Shown here one piece after another: positions 26,175 to 34,677 of a DNA stretch of 64,000 nucleotides (its first letter is position 1; every line of letters begins with the position of its first letter). The DNA lies in NCBI GenBank assembly GCA_007361935.1, contig CP041667.1:3190501-3254500 (forward strand). Reading direction: 5' to 3'. The notes beneath the pieces are model-generated. The model was not told where the DNA came from. It did no database searches and worked only from the letters and a program-made list of their open reading frames with translations. A program made the translations under genes and the position numbers. Origin of the DNA: Lachnospiraceae bacterium KGMB03038. GTDB lineage: Bacteria > Bacillota > Clostridia > Lachnospirales > Lachnospiraceae.

Positions 26175-26979
26175 TATGAACACAACAGCAAGAATGAACC
26201 ATATCTTTCAGCCGGATGGCAAAACCTTTATCCTGGCTATGGACCACGCAGCGAACTTCAACACTCTGCCGGCTCTGCAGAATCCTAAGAAGCTGGTCCG
26301 TGAGATCGCTTCTGCCGGCGCAGATGCGTTCCTTAGCACCGTAGGTATGGCAGAACACTTGACCGATTCTTTCCTCGGAAAAGGAATCATCGTAAGGACA
26401 GACGGCGGTGTATCCTTCCTGGGAGACCGCAGCAAAGCCATGAAAATTACTGTTACCGCCGAGGATCTGGCAAGAATGGGCGCTGACTCTGTCATCACCA
26501 TGAGCTTTCCAGGCTCCAAATTCGAGAACGAATACTTAAGCAACCTGACCAAATTATGTATGGACTGTCATAAATGGGGTATCCCGGTACTGGCAGAGGC
26601 TCTTCCAAGAGGATTCGAGCCAGCGGAAGATTCCAGAACACCGGAGAATCTTACATTTGCCTGCCGTCAGAGCGTTGAGCTTGGCGCGGATTATGTAAAG
26701 ACCAACTACACCGGAGACCAGGAATCCTTCAAAAACCTGGTAGAAGCGACTTACAAACCAGTTGTGATCCTTGGCGGAGCTAAGAAGGTTCCGGTAGAAC
26801 AGCTTCTTCAGGAAATCAAAGACGCAATGGAAGTAGGCGGCGCTGGTGTAGCAATGGGAAGAAATATCTGGGGACATGAGAATCCGGTTGGATACACCGC
26901 GGCCATCGCGAAACTGATCCACGAAGACTGCAGCGTAGAAGCCGCCATGAAAGAAATGAATAAAACATTTGCTGTATAA
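26175..26979 (+). CDS. Class I aldolase of the DhnA/LsrF family
   Basis: 268 residues from the ATG at 26175 (AAAAGGAGG upstream; the frame is open slightly further). TFILAMDHAANFNTLPALQNPKKLV is the DhnA-type start. AGADAFLSTVG, LGADYVKTNYTGD with the Schiff-base Lys, and PVVILGGAKKVPVEQLLQEIKDAMEVGGAGVAMGRNIWGHENP with the phosphate loop follow. The family includes archaeal-type fructose-bisphosphate aldolase and LsrF thiolase. It is the first gene of the plus-strand cluster, 21 nt before a zinc dehydrogenase, so it probably cleaves or forms a phosphorylated keto compound of this pathway (inference). Confidence 0.85.
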
Positions 26980-26999
26980 CAAATCAGGAGGGAATAGAC

Positions 27000-28031
27000 G
27001 TGAGTACATTTAAAGTAGCTGTCCTTGAGGACGTAAAGAAAATCGCATTTCACGATGCAGAAAAAAGAGAACCAGGTGACAAACAAGTCCTGGTAAAGGT
27101 AGATTCCTGCGCCATTTGTACCCTGGAGCAGCGGGTATACACCGGCGTTATGAACCGGTATCCGTTTGCCGGCGGACACGAGGCCGCTGGTGTAGTTGAG
27201 TCTGTCGGCGCGAAAGTAAACGGCGTAAAAGCCGGAGACAAAGTAGCCATCCGTCTTTTAAACTCCTGCGGCGAGTGCTACTACTGCCGCAACGGCCATG
27301 AGAATCTTTGCGTGAAATCCTTCATCGCGGAGACTCAGGAATGTGCCATGGGACCTGGCGGTTTCTCTGAATACATGATGGTAAACGCAGAAGATGTTTA
27401 TAAAATGGCAGACGACATCGACCTCTCTCACGCCGCTCTCTCCGAACCGCTTGCCTGCTGTGTGCACAGCATCCGCAACGGACAGGTAGAGCTTGGAGAT
27501 GATGTTGTTGTCATCGGTGTAGGAATCATGGGCGCGCTGCATATCCAGCTTGCCAAATTAAAAGGCGCAAGAGTCATCGCCTGCGAACTGGACGCAAAAC
27601 GTCTGGAAGTCGCTAAGAAGATGGGCGCTGATATTCTGATCAATTCCGGTGAAGTTGATCCGGTTGACGAGATAAAGAAACTGACAGACGGAAGAGGCGC
27701 GGACGCCGTATTCTGCACAGTACCCGTTGCCGCTCTGGCAAAACAGGCTGTCGACATGACAGGAAAGATCGGACGGACCGTTTTCTATACTTCCTTCCAT
27801 CCAGACCTGCCGATCGAGGTAAGCCCGAACAAGATCCACTCTTCCGAGCAGATCATCACAGGTACTGTCAATCCTCAGAAGAAGGACTTCCTGATCGCGA
27901 CCAGACTGCTGTCCTCCAAATTAGTGGACATGTCTGCGCTGATCTCCGATAAGCTGCCTCTGGCAGATATCGAGAAAGCTCTGGAAGAAGCTGTCCTTCC
28001 AGACACTTACAGAATCATCGTACAGCCATAA
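27000..28031 (+). CDS. Zinc-dependent medium-chain dehydrogenase
   Basis: 343 residues; GTG start at 27000 after CAGGAGGG. SCAICTLEQRVYTG has the catalytic Cys, FAGGHEAAGVVESVG the His-Glu pair. LNSCGECYYCRNGHENLC has the four structural-zinc cysteines. VVVIGVGIMGALHIQLAKLKGARVIACELD binds NAD(P). The active-site context differs from sorbitol-type enzymes by a Cys-Thr-Leu-Glu segment. It lies between the aldolase and the SorC regulator, probably in one transcript with the aldolase. Substrate unknown. Confidence 0.85.
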   Translation: MSTFKVAVLEDVKKIAFHDAEKREPGDKQVLVKVDSCAICTLEQRVYTGVMNRYPFAGGHEAAGVVESVGAKVNGVKAGDKVAIRLLNSCGECYYCRNGHENLCVKSFIAETQECAMGPGGFSEYMMVNAEDVYKMADDIDLSHAALSEPLACCVHSIRNGQVELGDDVVVIGVGIMGALHIQLAKLKGARVIACELDAKRLEVAKKMGADILINSGEVDPVDEIKKLTDGRGADAVFCTVPVAALAKQAVDMTGKIGRTVFYTSFHPDLPIEVSPNKIHSSEQIITGTVNPQKKDFLIATRLLSSKLVDMSALISDKLPLADIEKALEEAVLPDTYRIIVQP

Positions 28032-28065
28032 CGGTCACGAACCGTCAAAGTCTCTCTCAAGCCAG

Positions 28066-28095
28066 TTGATAAAAGGGCTGTTCGAGAGGTATAAT
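28066..28095 (+). promoter_or_regulatory. Promoter of the SorC-type regulator gene
   Basis: TTGATA (28066-28071), 18-nt spacer, TATAAT (28090-28095). It lies 31 nt before the regulator's start codon, so the regulator can be made independently of the aldolase transcript. Confidence 0.6.
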
Positions 28096-28125
28096 AGACC
28101 TATCAAGATCACGGAGGATGGGTTT

Positions 28126-29079
28126 ATGAAAAACATAAATTTGTCAGAAGAAAAATTAGGGGAATACCAAAGAGTCGCCTACTATTACTATAAGGCAGGA
28201 CTTACACAGGAGGATATCGCGAAACGTATGAACATGTCTCGTCAACGGGTGAATCGGATCGTCAGCGCCTGTGTGGATCTTGGTATTGTAAAGATTACTA
28301 TTCAGGATCTGGACAAATCAAACCTCGAACTGGAGACGGAGCTTGAGCAGAAATATAATTTAACTGGAGTCAGAATCGTAAATAATATCGTTGAAGACAA
28401 TCTCGTTCGAGAGTTGGGGATCGCGGCAGGCGCCTATCTGCAGAGCATCCTCAAAAAAGGAGATATCATCGGAGTAACGAGGGGGCGGACAACAGCGGCC
28501 ATGGCTGACTACTGGACTCCTTCCTCCTCCCTTCCGCAAGATCTGACGGTAACACAACTGATCGGAAACGCAAAAGAATCCGACTCCCATACCGGAGTCA
28601 ACAGCATCGTATACCGTCTCGCGGAGAAACTGGGGGCCAGAGAATCCCTGATGCTCGCTCCTGTCATTGTACGGAGCGAGGCGCTGAAGCAATCAATCCT
28701 CAGTGATCCGTTTTATCAGGAATCCTATTCCATCTTCAAGCGCTGCACCATCGCCGTTGTGGGAATCGGGACCGCCCAGAGCCAGTGGAAGCATATGATC
28801 TCCCTCTATGACCGGACGGATATGGAACAGTCCAAATGGACAAAAGATGTAGCAGGTGAAGTCTGCACGCACTTTTTCGATAAAAACGGGAACGAAGTGA
28901 TCCCTCCTTTCGGAGATCAGATCATCGCCATCCCTCTTGAAGATTATCAAAATATTCCAACCCGGATCGGAGTCGCCGGCGGTCTTGAAAAAACCGAGGC
29001 CATCCGCGCGGCTTTAAACGGGAACTATGTCAACGTATTGATCACTGACTTCCAGACCGCAAATGAACTTATAGTATAG
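28126..29079 (+). CDS. SorC/DeoR-type sugar-responsive transcriptional regulator
   Basis: 317 residues from the ATG at 28126 (CGGAGGATGG upstream). The N-terminal HTH (AGLTQEDIAKRMNMSRQRVNRIVSACVDLGIVKI) is of SorC type. The rest is the sugar-phosphate-binding domain: LGIAAGAYLQSILKKGDIIGVTRGRTTAAMADY, IAVVGIGTAQSQWKHMISLYD, VCTHFFDKNGNEVIPPFGDQIIAIPLEDYQNIPTRIGVAGGLEKTEAIRAALNGNYVNVLITD. Such regulators release DNA when a phosphorylated intermediate binds. The TTTGTAAC motifs at 26.1 and 34.6 kb are probable targets. Confidence 0.92.
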   Translation: MKNINLSEEKLGEYQRVAYYYYKAGLTQEDIAKRMNMSRQRVNRIVSACVDLGIVKITIQDLDKSNLELETELEQKYNLTGVRIVNNIVEDNLVRELGIAAGAYLQSILKKGDIIGVTRGRTTAAMADYWTPSSSLPQDLTVTQLIGNAKESDSHTGVNSIVYRLAEKLGARESLMLAPVIVRSEALKQSILSDPFYQESYSIFKRCTIAVVGIGTAQSQWKHMISLYDRTDMEQSKWTKDVAGEVCTHFFDKNGNEVIPPFGDQIIAIPLEDYQNIPTRIGVAGGLEKTEAIRAALNGNYVNVLITDFQTANELIV

Positions 29080-29172
29080 GGCAGACCCAGAACCTCTGCC
29101 CTCTCAAAAAGGAAAGGAGAATTATCATATTAATGTTTTCCCTTTTGCATTGGTGTGGTAGAGTGAAAGTGT

Positions 29173-30525
29173 ATGTCAAACAACAACAGTAATCAGGGTG
29201 GATCACTGGGATTAGGCACTTGTGTCGCCATGATCGCCGGTGGTATGATCGGTAGTTCTATCTTTTCATTGTCCGGACTGACAATGACATCTGCGGGTCC
29301 TTCCGCAATCCTTACATGGGCGATCGCCGCGGTCATCATGCTCTGCTATGGGCTGATCTGTGCGGAATTGTCCACACGTTTCCCAAAATCAGGCGGTGTA
29401 TTCGTATTCCCCTCCAAAGCGCTTGGCAAGACCGAGAAAGAAGGCGCTCTCTGGGGCTGGATCTCTACCTGGGGATATATCAATGCCAACATCGTAGCTA
29501 TCGCGTTCGCCGCGATCTATGTTGGTACATATCTGAGCGTTGGTTTCCCAATTTTCGCAAATATGCAGATTCCGCTGGCGCTGATCGCGGTTGCGTTCAT
29601 CACCATTTTGAACTGCGTGAATTTTGCGCTGGCCGGAAAAGTAAATAACCTGCTGGTATTGGCTCTTGTCATCACTATGGTGGCATACATTGCCATTTCC
29701 TTTGGATCCGGTGAGTGGGACACGAGTCTCCTGACTCCATTCTTTACCCAGGGATCCGCAGGGTCTACCGGCTTCTTGGCTATGGTTCCCACCGCTATGA
29801 CAGGATATGGTTCTATCGTAGCCATGGCCTTCATGGTATCTGAAGTAAAGAATCCAAACCGGAACGTGCCAAGATCTGTTCTGATCGCCATGATCCTGGT
29901 TCTGTGCCTGTACCTTGGCATGATCCTGGCAACCGTTGGCCTGATCAGCGCGGACTTCTTGATGGAGAATCCTGGAATGCAGTTTATCCCAATGTTCGCG
30001 GCCGCATTTACCAAACTGGCAGCCATTCCGTGGGTTTCTAAGCTGATCTCTATCTCCGCTCTTCTGGCTCTGCTGACAACCATGATGACGGTAACCTCTC
30101 TTACCTCAAGAGCGATCCAGGCAGCCGCGGAGAAAGGTTCCCTTCCAAAGAAGCTGTCCGAGACCAACAAATCGGGAGTACCCTCTTACGCTACTTTCGT
30201 GGTTATGATCCCAGCGGCGATCATCTCCTGCTTCCCGCAGTTTACCTCTACCATCGTCAGCTTCGGCGCGCTGTTTGCCACTGTTACGATCACGATCAAT
30301 ATCATCTCTCTTCTGAAAGCCAGAAGCAAGTTTGATCTTCCGGAAGGCGCGTTCCACGCTCCCGGCGGCAATGTACTGCCAATTTTCGCTCTGCTTTTGA
30401 TCGTCATCTGCTACATTCCGGATATCATCGGCGGCGGATGGATGATCTGGGCTTACTCCATCGCATGGTACATCATCGGAATCATTTACTATAAGATCCG
30501 TATGAAAAACCAAAGCGCAGAATAA
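29173..30525 (+). CDS. APC-family amino acid/amine permease (1)
   Basis: 450 residues, about twelve hydrophobic helices. The start SLGLGTCVAMIAGGMIGSSIFSLSG is the APC TM1 motif with the unwound GxG substrate segment. LCYGLICAELSTRFPKSGGVFVFP and AMTGYGSIVAMAFMVSEVKNPNRNVPRS are typical of basic amino acid/polyamine antiporters. The ribosome site is weak (GAGTGAAAG) 5 nt before the ATG. A close paralogue lies at 36960. APC permeases carry amino acids or amines; its place beside Grd-type reductase genes suggests an amine- or amino-acid-like substrate (inference). Confidence 0.9.
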   Translation: MSNNNSNQGGSLGLGTCVAMIAGGMIGSSIFSLSGLTMTSAGPSAILTWAIAAVIMLCYGLICAELSTRFPKSGGVFVFPSKALGKTEKEGALWGWISTWGYINANIVAIAFAAIYVGTYLSVGFPIFANMQIPLALIAVAFITILNCVNFALAGKVNNLLVLALVITMVAYIAISFGSGEWDTSLLTPFFTQGSAGSTGFLAMVPTAMTGYGSIVAMAFMVSEVKNPNRNVPRSVLIAMILVLCLYLGMILATVGLISADFLMENPGMQFIPMFAAAFTKLAAIPWVSKLISISALLALLTTMMTVTSLTSRAIQAAAEKGSLPKKLSETNKSGVPSYATFVVMIPAAIISCFPQFTSTIVSFGALFATVTITINIISLLKARSKFDLPEGAFHAPGGNVLPIFALLLIVICYIPDIIGGGWMIWAYSIAWYIIGIIYYKIRMKNQSAE

Positions 30526-30545
30526 AAGGTAAGAGGTGAATACAA

Positions 30546-31421
30546 ATGAATTGGCAGATTGAAAATATGGAAAATACCTGCGTGGCTTACGGCTGCTTTG
30601 ACAGCATGCATAAAGGCCACATGGCAGTCGCGGAAAAAGTAAAGGAAACAGCACAGGAAAAGGGACTTACTCCCGTCATCATCAGCTGTCCGAAACCAGG
30701 CCGTGTATTACAGACCGAGGAAGAAAAGATCTATCTCTTCCAGAAAGCCGGCATCGAGACTGTCCTCACCTTCCCGTATGAAGGCGGAGGCGACTGCACA
30801 GAAACCGAATTTGTTCAGAAGATCCTGGCCGATAAATTAGGCGCAAAAGCGCTGGTCATCGGCGAAGGCCATGCGCATCTGGGAGAAATCCAGACAGCCG
30901 CGGCGGCTGCCGGGATTGACGTTGTACTGTGCGAGACACAGGAAAAAGACGGGCATCCCATTACAGACGAAATGGTCAAAGAAGTCTTTGACGCATGCAA
31001 ATTTGATGAATTTATCGAATTATGCGGACATCCTTATATCATGATCGGGGAAGTCGAGCACGGAAAGGCTCTTGGGAGAACGGTAGGCATGCCGACCGCC
31101 AATCTTTCCAGCGTAGAAGACAAGATCAAACCGCTGGACGGCGTGTACGCTACTGTTGTACACGTAGACGACGAGCTCTATAAGAGTATGACCAACATCG
31201 GAAAACGGCCGTCCGTAGACAGCTTCGACTATGTGACCATCGAAGCGTTCATCCTGGATTTCTCCAGAGACATCTACGGCAAAACGCTGGTGCTGGAAGT
31301 ACATCAGTTTGTCCGCGGCGTTCAGAAATTCGCCAATCTGGAAGAAGTACAGAAACAAGTACAGAAAGATATCCAGAAAGTACGCGAAGTCTTAGAAAAC
31401 GCGGTTAACGAGAACAATTAA
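30546..31421 (+). CDS. RibF-like riboflavin kinase/FAD synthetase paralogue
   Basis: 291 residues in two domains. Residues 12-150: nucleotidyltransferase with GCFDSMHKGH, a variant of the usual GxFDGVHxGH, and VIISCPKPGRVLQTEEEKIYLFQKAGIETVLTFPY. Residues about 165-285: riboflavin kinase with ALGRTVGMPTANL, LDGVYATVV, NIGKRPSVDS and EAFILDFSRDIYGKTLVLEVHQFVRG. Both halves of bifunctional RibF are present. A housekeeping ribF normally neighbours truB, which is not seen here. This copy sits in a catabolic cluster between a permease and a dehydrogenase, so it may serve a flavin-dependent step or modify a substrate-like ligand (inference). Confidence 0.82.
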   Translation: MNWQIENMENTCVAYGCFDSMHKGHMAVAEKVKETAQEKGLTPVIISCPKPGRVLQTEEEKIYLFQKAGIETVLTFPYEGGGDCTETEFVQKILADKLGAKALVIGEGHAHLGEIQTAAAAAGIDVVLCETQEKDGHPITDEMVKEVFDACKFDEFIELCGHPYIMIGEVEHGKALGRTVGMPTANLSSVEDKIKPLDGVYATVVHVDDELYKSMTNIGKRPSVDSFDYVTIEAFILDFSRDIYGKTLVLEVHQFVRGVQKFANLEEVQKQVQKDIQKVREVLENAVNENN

Positions 31422-31447
31422 CTATCACTTCCCATACACGTTTAACG

Positions 31448-31479
31448 GGGCCGGGGGATTTTTAAAAATCCCCCGGCCC
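31448..31479. repeat. Perfect 32-bp palindrome, copy 2
   Basis: Identical to the inner 32 bp of the palindrome at 25958-25997. It lies in the 80-nt gap between the RibF-like gene and the dehydrogenase, both on the plus strand. No T-run follows, although the GC-rich arms would form a very stable hairpin in mRNA. Confidence 0.85.
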
Positions 31480-31501
31480 TAATGAGAAAGGAGACTCAAA
31501 A

Positions 31502-32524
31502 ATGACCAGAAAAGTGATCAAAATGACAAATGCCAGAACTCTGGAGATTTTCGAGGAACCCATTCCAGAATTGGGGCCTCATGATATTCTTCTCAAAATT
31601 ACGATCGCGGGAATCTGCCGCAGTGAAATGCCCACTTATCTGGGGGAAGGCGCCATGCTGATGAAAGGACCTCTCGGATTTTCCTGCATCACAGATTATG
31701 TCCCCTATCCGGCCAGCTTTGGTCATGAACCTACCGGCGTTGTAGAAAAAGTAGGTTCCCAGGTGACCCGCTTCGCTCCGGGAGACCGGGTATCAGGAGC
31801 GGGAGGCGGCGCATTCGCCTCTCACATCATCTCCAGTGAGTTCGCCCCACTGATCAAACTGCCTGAAAGCGTGTCCGAATATGACTGTCTGGCAGAGCCT
31901 GTCATGTGCTGCTGCAACATCGTCCGGGACATTACTCCGCCGGAAGGGGGATTCATTGCCCTTGTGGGCTGCGGCTATATGGGCCAGGTATGCTTAAGCC
32001 TGCTCCATGCTCACGGCGTGGAGAACATCGCCGTCTTCGATCCTCTTCCCGCCCGCCGGGAAAAAGCGCTCTTACTTGGCGCCAAATGGGTCTTCGATCC
32101 CAGTAAACCGGATGCTATCGCGGAAGCGCTGAAGGTAACCGGAGGCGCAGGCTTTGACCGGGCTATCGAACTGTCCAAGGGATTAGACGGCTTAAGCGTG
32201 GCCGTATCCCTTATGAAGATGCCCACCGAGACAGACCGGGGTATCATTGCCGCCTCCTCTGTCTATGACAAGCACGAAATGTGGCCCACCGCTCTTGGCT
32301 TTGAGCTGATGTGCCGGTGTCCCGAACTCCATTTCGTTCATCCCGGCTTTATTCCCGATACCGAGGGGCTCATGCGGGAAGCGGTAGAGGCTTACGAAAA
32401 GGGTTATGTGCCAAAAGACGGCTTCATTACCCACCGCTTCCGTCCGGAAGAACTTGGGAAGGCCTATGAGATGATGGAAGAGGATGACGAAAGCTATCTG
32501 AAAGGCGTTGTCGTCTTCGATTAA
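31502..32524 (+). CDS. Zinc-type medium-chain dehydrogenase lacking the structural zinc lobe
   Basis: 340 residues. ITIAGICRSEMPTYLGEG keeps the catalytic Cys and FGHEPTGVVEKVG the His-Glu pair. The usual four-cysteine structural-zinc lobe is replaced by SGAGGGAFASHI, so this is a shortened member. GCGYMGQVCLSLLHAHGVENIAVFD is the cofactor-binding Rossmann motif. MCCCNIV near residue 140 is a cysteine cluster of unclear meaning. AGAAAGGAGAC precedes the ATG. It ends at a bidirectional terminator and is convergent with grdA. Substrate unknown. Confidence 0.82.
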   Translation: MTRKVIKMTNARTLEIFEEPIPELGPHDILLKITIAGICRSEMPTYLGEGAMLMKGPLGFSCITDYVPYPASFGHEPTGVVEKVGSQVTRFAPGDRVSGAGGGAFASHIISSEFAPLIKLPESVSEYDCLAEPVMCCCNIVRDITPPEGGFIALVGCGYMGQVCLSLLHAHGVENIAVFDPLPARREKALLLGAKWVFDPSKPDAIAEALKVTGGAGFDRAIELSKGLDGLSVAVSLMKMPTETDRGIIAASSVYDKHEMWPTALGFELMCRCPELHFVHPGFIPDTEGLMREAVEAYEKGYVPKDGFITHRFRPEELGKAYEMMEEDDESYLKGVVVFD

Positions 32525-32558
32525 AATCGCCAATTTCACTCACTTTGTTCCTCTTATA

Positions 32559-32590
32559 AAAGGAGCGGTTCACAACTGAACCGCTCCTTT
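32559..32590. terminator. Bidirectional terminator between the dehydrogenase and grdA
   Basis: Perfect 13-bp stem AAAGGAGCGGTTC / GAACCGCTCCTTT with a 6-nt loop, located between the convergent genes ending at 32524 and 32601. Confidence 0.85.
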
Positions 32591-32600
32591 CGTCTTGGTA

Positions 32601-33062
32601 CTAAATCTGGTCTCTGATCGCCTGCATCTCTGATACGATGTCGTCAACGTCCAGAACCATTTCCATCATTCCAACCTGCTCATCATAAACAGCTTCGTCA
32701 AACTCTTCCTTGATCTCAGGTTCGCATACATGATATACCGTGAGTCCAAGCTGGACCCCAGTCAATGGACCTGCGAAAGTAGGATCGCCAAGAGTTACGG
32801 TCTCTGCCGCAAGACCCGCGGCTTCGCCCTCTGCCGCGCCAAGAACTACAACTAAGTTCTCCGCGCCGTACTCTTCAGCGAATTCTTTTACTCTCTTCTG
32901 GTTCTCCAGATCCATTGCGCCTGCGCTCGTTCAGACGAAACATTCCGTGGATGAAAATACAACTTCCGCGCCGGCGGTCTTTACGCACTCTGCGATAGCC
33001 GGGCCCGGGATTCCATCACGGTCTCCGATAATTATTGCTTTTTTTCCTTCTAAAATAGCCAT
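32601..33062 (-). CDS. grdA: Selenoprotein A of glycine/sarcosine/betaine reductase (Sec44)
   Basis: The full frame is 153 residues only if the in-frame TGA at 32933-32931 is read as selenocysteine 44. The N-terminus reads MAILEGKKAIIIGDRDGIPG, a GrdA start, then STECFV-U-TSAGAMDLENQKRV, the known GrdA active site with Sec and a nearby Cys. GAAEGEAAGLAAETVTLGDPTFAGPLTGVQLGL and MMEMVLDVDDIV complete the family pattern. A hairpin about 20 nt after the TGA (TCTGG-AGAA-CCAGA) fits a bacterial SECIS. GrdA carries the carboxymethyl group from component B to component C as a Sec-thioether. A conventional call would start at Met 50 and miss the active site. No grdC/grdD is in the window. Confidence 0.93.
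32894..32911 (-). promoter_or_regulatory. Putative bSECIS hairpin in grdA
   Basis: On the minus strand, after the Sec TGA and about 20 nt, TCTGG-AGAA-CCAGA forms a 5-bp stem with a 4-nt loop whose second base is G, as bacterial SECIS loops prefer. It lies at roughly 32911-32897 within the coding sequence. The stem is short, so strength is uncertain. Confidence 0.5.
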
Positions 33063-33160
33063 AATTATGCTTTTCTCCTTTCTCCTGATTTTATATAGGG
33101 GAAATCTATCCCCTTATGATCTAGAAACCACCTTTTCAGATGTGTCTCTCAACCATCCTT

Positions 33161-34324
33161 TTATAAAGGCGAGAACTCCCGGTAATAGCAATACTGGTAG
33201 AAACGCTCGCCCTTCTTCTCATCCATATCAATGGGTGACATCTGAGTGGCAAAAGCGGAGAGCGAGATCCTGGCCCACTCAGGTACTCGTTCAAAATATT
33301 CTTCCTCGTCTACGCCGGCCGCTTCAAAGCTATTCGGAATCCCAAGGGCCGCGTTCATTTTTTGGATGTGGACGAACAACTGCTTAAAAAGAGATTCTTC
33401 ATCTCCAACATACCCCAGTCTGCGGGCAAGCACCGCATATTCCGGCAGCGGTCCTGTGATCCGCATCGCGTGGGACAGCATGATTCCGCAAGTAATCCCA
33501 TGGGCCAGTCCAAACGCGGGTCCCGGATGGTCATAGGAATGGACAATTCCGGTACAAGAGTTCGTGATCGCGATCCCGGCCATCGTCGCCGCCACATGCA
33601 GTTTCTCCCTGGCCTTTTTCCTCGTTTCCTCTTCCATGTTCGGATCAACGGCCGCCGGAAGGTTCTCCAGAATATCCAGCGCCGCCTCTAGCGCGAGAGC
33701 TTTCGTAAACACATTCGAATTCTTTGCGATCGATGCCTCCACCGCGTGACAGAGAGCGTCCAGTCCGCCCGCGATCTGAACAGAGCGAGGCAGCCCATCG
33801 GTAAGGTCCGCGTCGATAACCGCGTAATGAGGGATCAGCGTATTGGAGAGCATCAATTTTTTTACCCGCGTCTTTGGCTCGACAAAAACAGCGGCGGAAG
33901 ATGTTTCCGACCCTGTCCCGCTGGTTGTCGGCACCGCCGCCAGCAATGCCTTAGATCCAAGAGGCGGCAGACTATACGGCCGCAGGCTGTCTTCAAACGT
34001 AAGCTCCGGATTCTCATAGAAAAGATGAATCCCCTTCGCCACATCCAGAACGCTTCCTCCTCCAACCGCCAGGATCAGATCCGGCTGAAACTGGCATACT
34101 TTTTCCAGATTGTCAAAAATATCCCGGATCTCCGGTTCATGGTCGATCGTTGCCAGATACCGGATCTGTGCCTCCTGCCCCTGAAACACTTCCCTGATCC
34201 GCGAAAGGACCGATTCATCATATCCAAGGACACCGATCCTCTTCCTTCCCAGCGTCGGCAGAAAAGAGCAGGAGCCCCGGCCGCAGATGATCTTCGGCAT
34301 GTAGAGCTGCTTAAATCCTTCCAT
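33161..34324 (-). CDS. Iron-containing alcohol dehydrogenase
   Basis: 387 residues from the ATG at 34324 (AGAGGTG upstream). Rossmann-like N-domain with PDLILAVGGGSVLDVAKGIHLF and AVPTTSGTGSETSSAAVFV, the NAD-binding signatures of group III ADHs. The C-domain supplies iron ligands around GGLDALCHAVEAS and VHSYDHPGPAFGLAHGITCGIML. It reduces aldehydes to alcohols (or the reverse) in the cytosol. It is divergent from the aldehyde dehydrogenase at 34678 and upstream of grdA on the same strand, so the two could share a transcript. It may remove excess aldehyde made by the pathway (inference). Confidence 0.93.
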   Translation of the reverse strand: MEGFKQLYMPKIICGRGSCSFLPTLGRKRIGVLGYDESVLSRIREVFQGQEAQIRYLATIDHEPEIRDIFDNLEKVCQFQPDLILAVGGGSVLDVAKGIHLFYENPELTFEDSLRPYSLPPLGSKALLAAVPTTSGTGSETSSAAVFVEPKTRVKKLMLSNTLIPHYAVIDADLTDGLPRSVQIAGGLDALCHAVEASIAKNSNVFTKALALEAALDILENLPAAVDPNMEEETRKKAREKLHVAATMAGIAITNSCTGIVHSYDHPGPAFGLAHGITCGIMLSHAMRITGPLPEYAVLARRLGYVGDEESLFKQLFVHIQKMNAALGIPNSFEAAGVDEEEYFERVPEWARISLSAFATQMSPIDMDEKKGERFYQYCYYREFSPL

Positions 34325-34578
34325 ATCACACCTCTTCTTTCGTATACAATTTGGATTCCAAGATACACGCAACTATTTCTACCCTTATATATAGCACCCG
34401 CTATAGATGAAGTCAATATCATTAATTATTTTAAATATAGAATATTTTTATCCATTCTATTTTTAGAATCTTATTTTACCCCTCCCCCGGTCCTACTTTT
34501 TGTATATTCTGTACACTTTTCTTTCTTTTTAATGACATATATCATCCAAAATATGTAGCAAACGCCAAATTTTAAAAT

Positions 34579-34656
34579 ACATTTGTAACATCATTGACAA
34601 ATTTGTAACCTTGGATTACAGTTTAATCAAAGATAGAAACATTCTATATATAGAAT
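34579..34656 (+). promoter_or_regulatory. Promoter and operators of the aldehyde dehydrogenase gene
   Basis: TTGACA (34594-34599) with a weak -10 TACAGT (34617-34622) at 17 nt. ACATTTGTAACA at 34579-34590 is identical to 26137-26148 before the aldolase gene, and a second TTTGTAAC starts at 34602, 20 bp on, between the two promoter boxes. A separate perfect 16-bp palindrome ATTCTATATATAGAAT covers 34641-34656 just before the ribosome site. The rest of the 354-nt divergent gap is AT-rich with no gene. Confidence 0.55.
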
Positions 34657-34677
34657 ATTTTTAAAGGAGGTATATTT

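Noticed and set aside
29132..29191. Short upstream frame (20 codons) overlapping the start of permease 1
   Set aside because: Its ribosome site is about 15 nt away and the peptide shows nothing notable; too weak to call a leader peptide.
32601..32915. GrdA as a 104-residue protein starting at the internal Met
   Set aside because: It would lack the Sec active site and the conserved N-terminus that reads clearly through the UGA.
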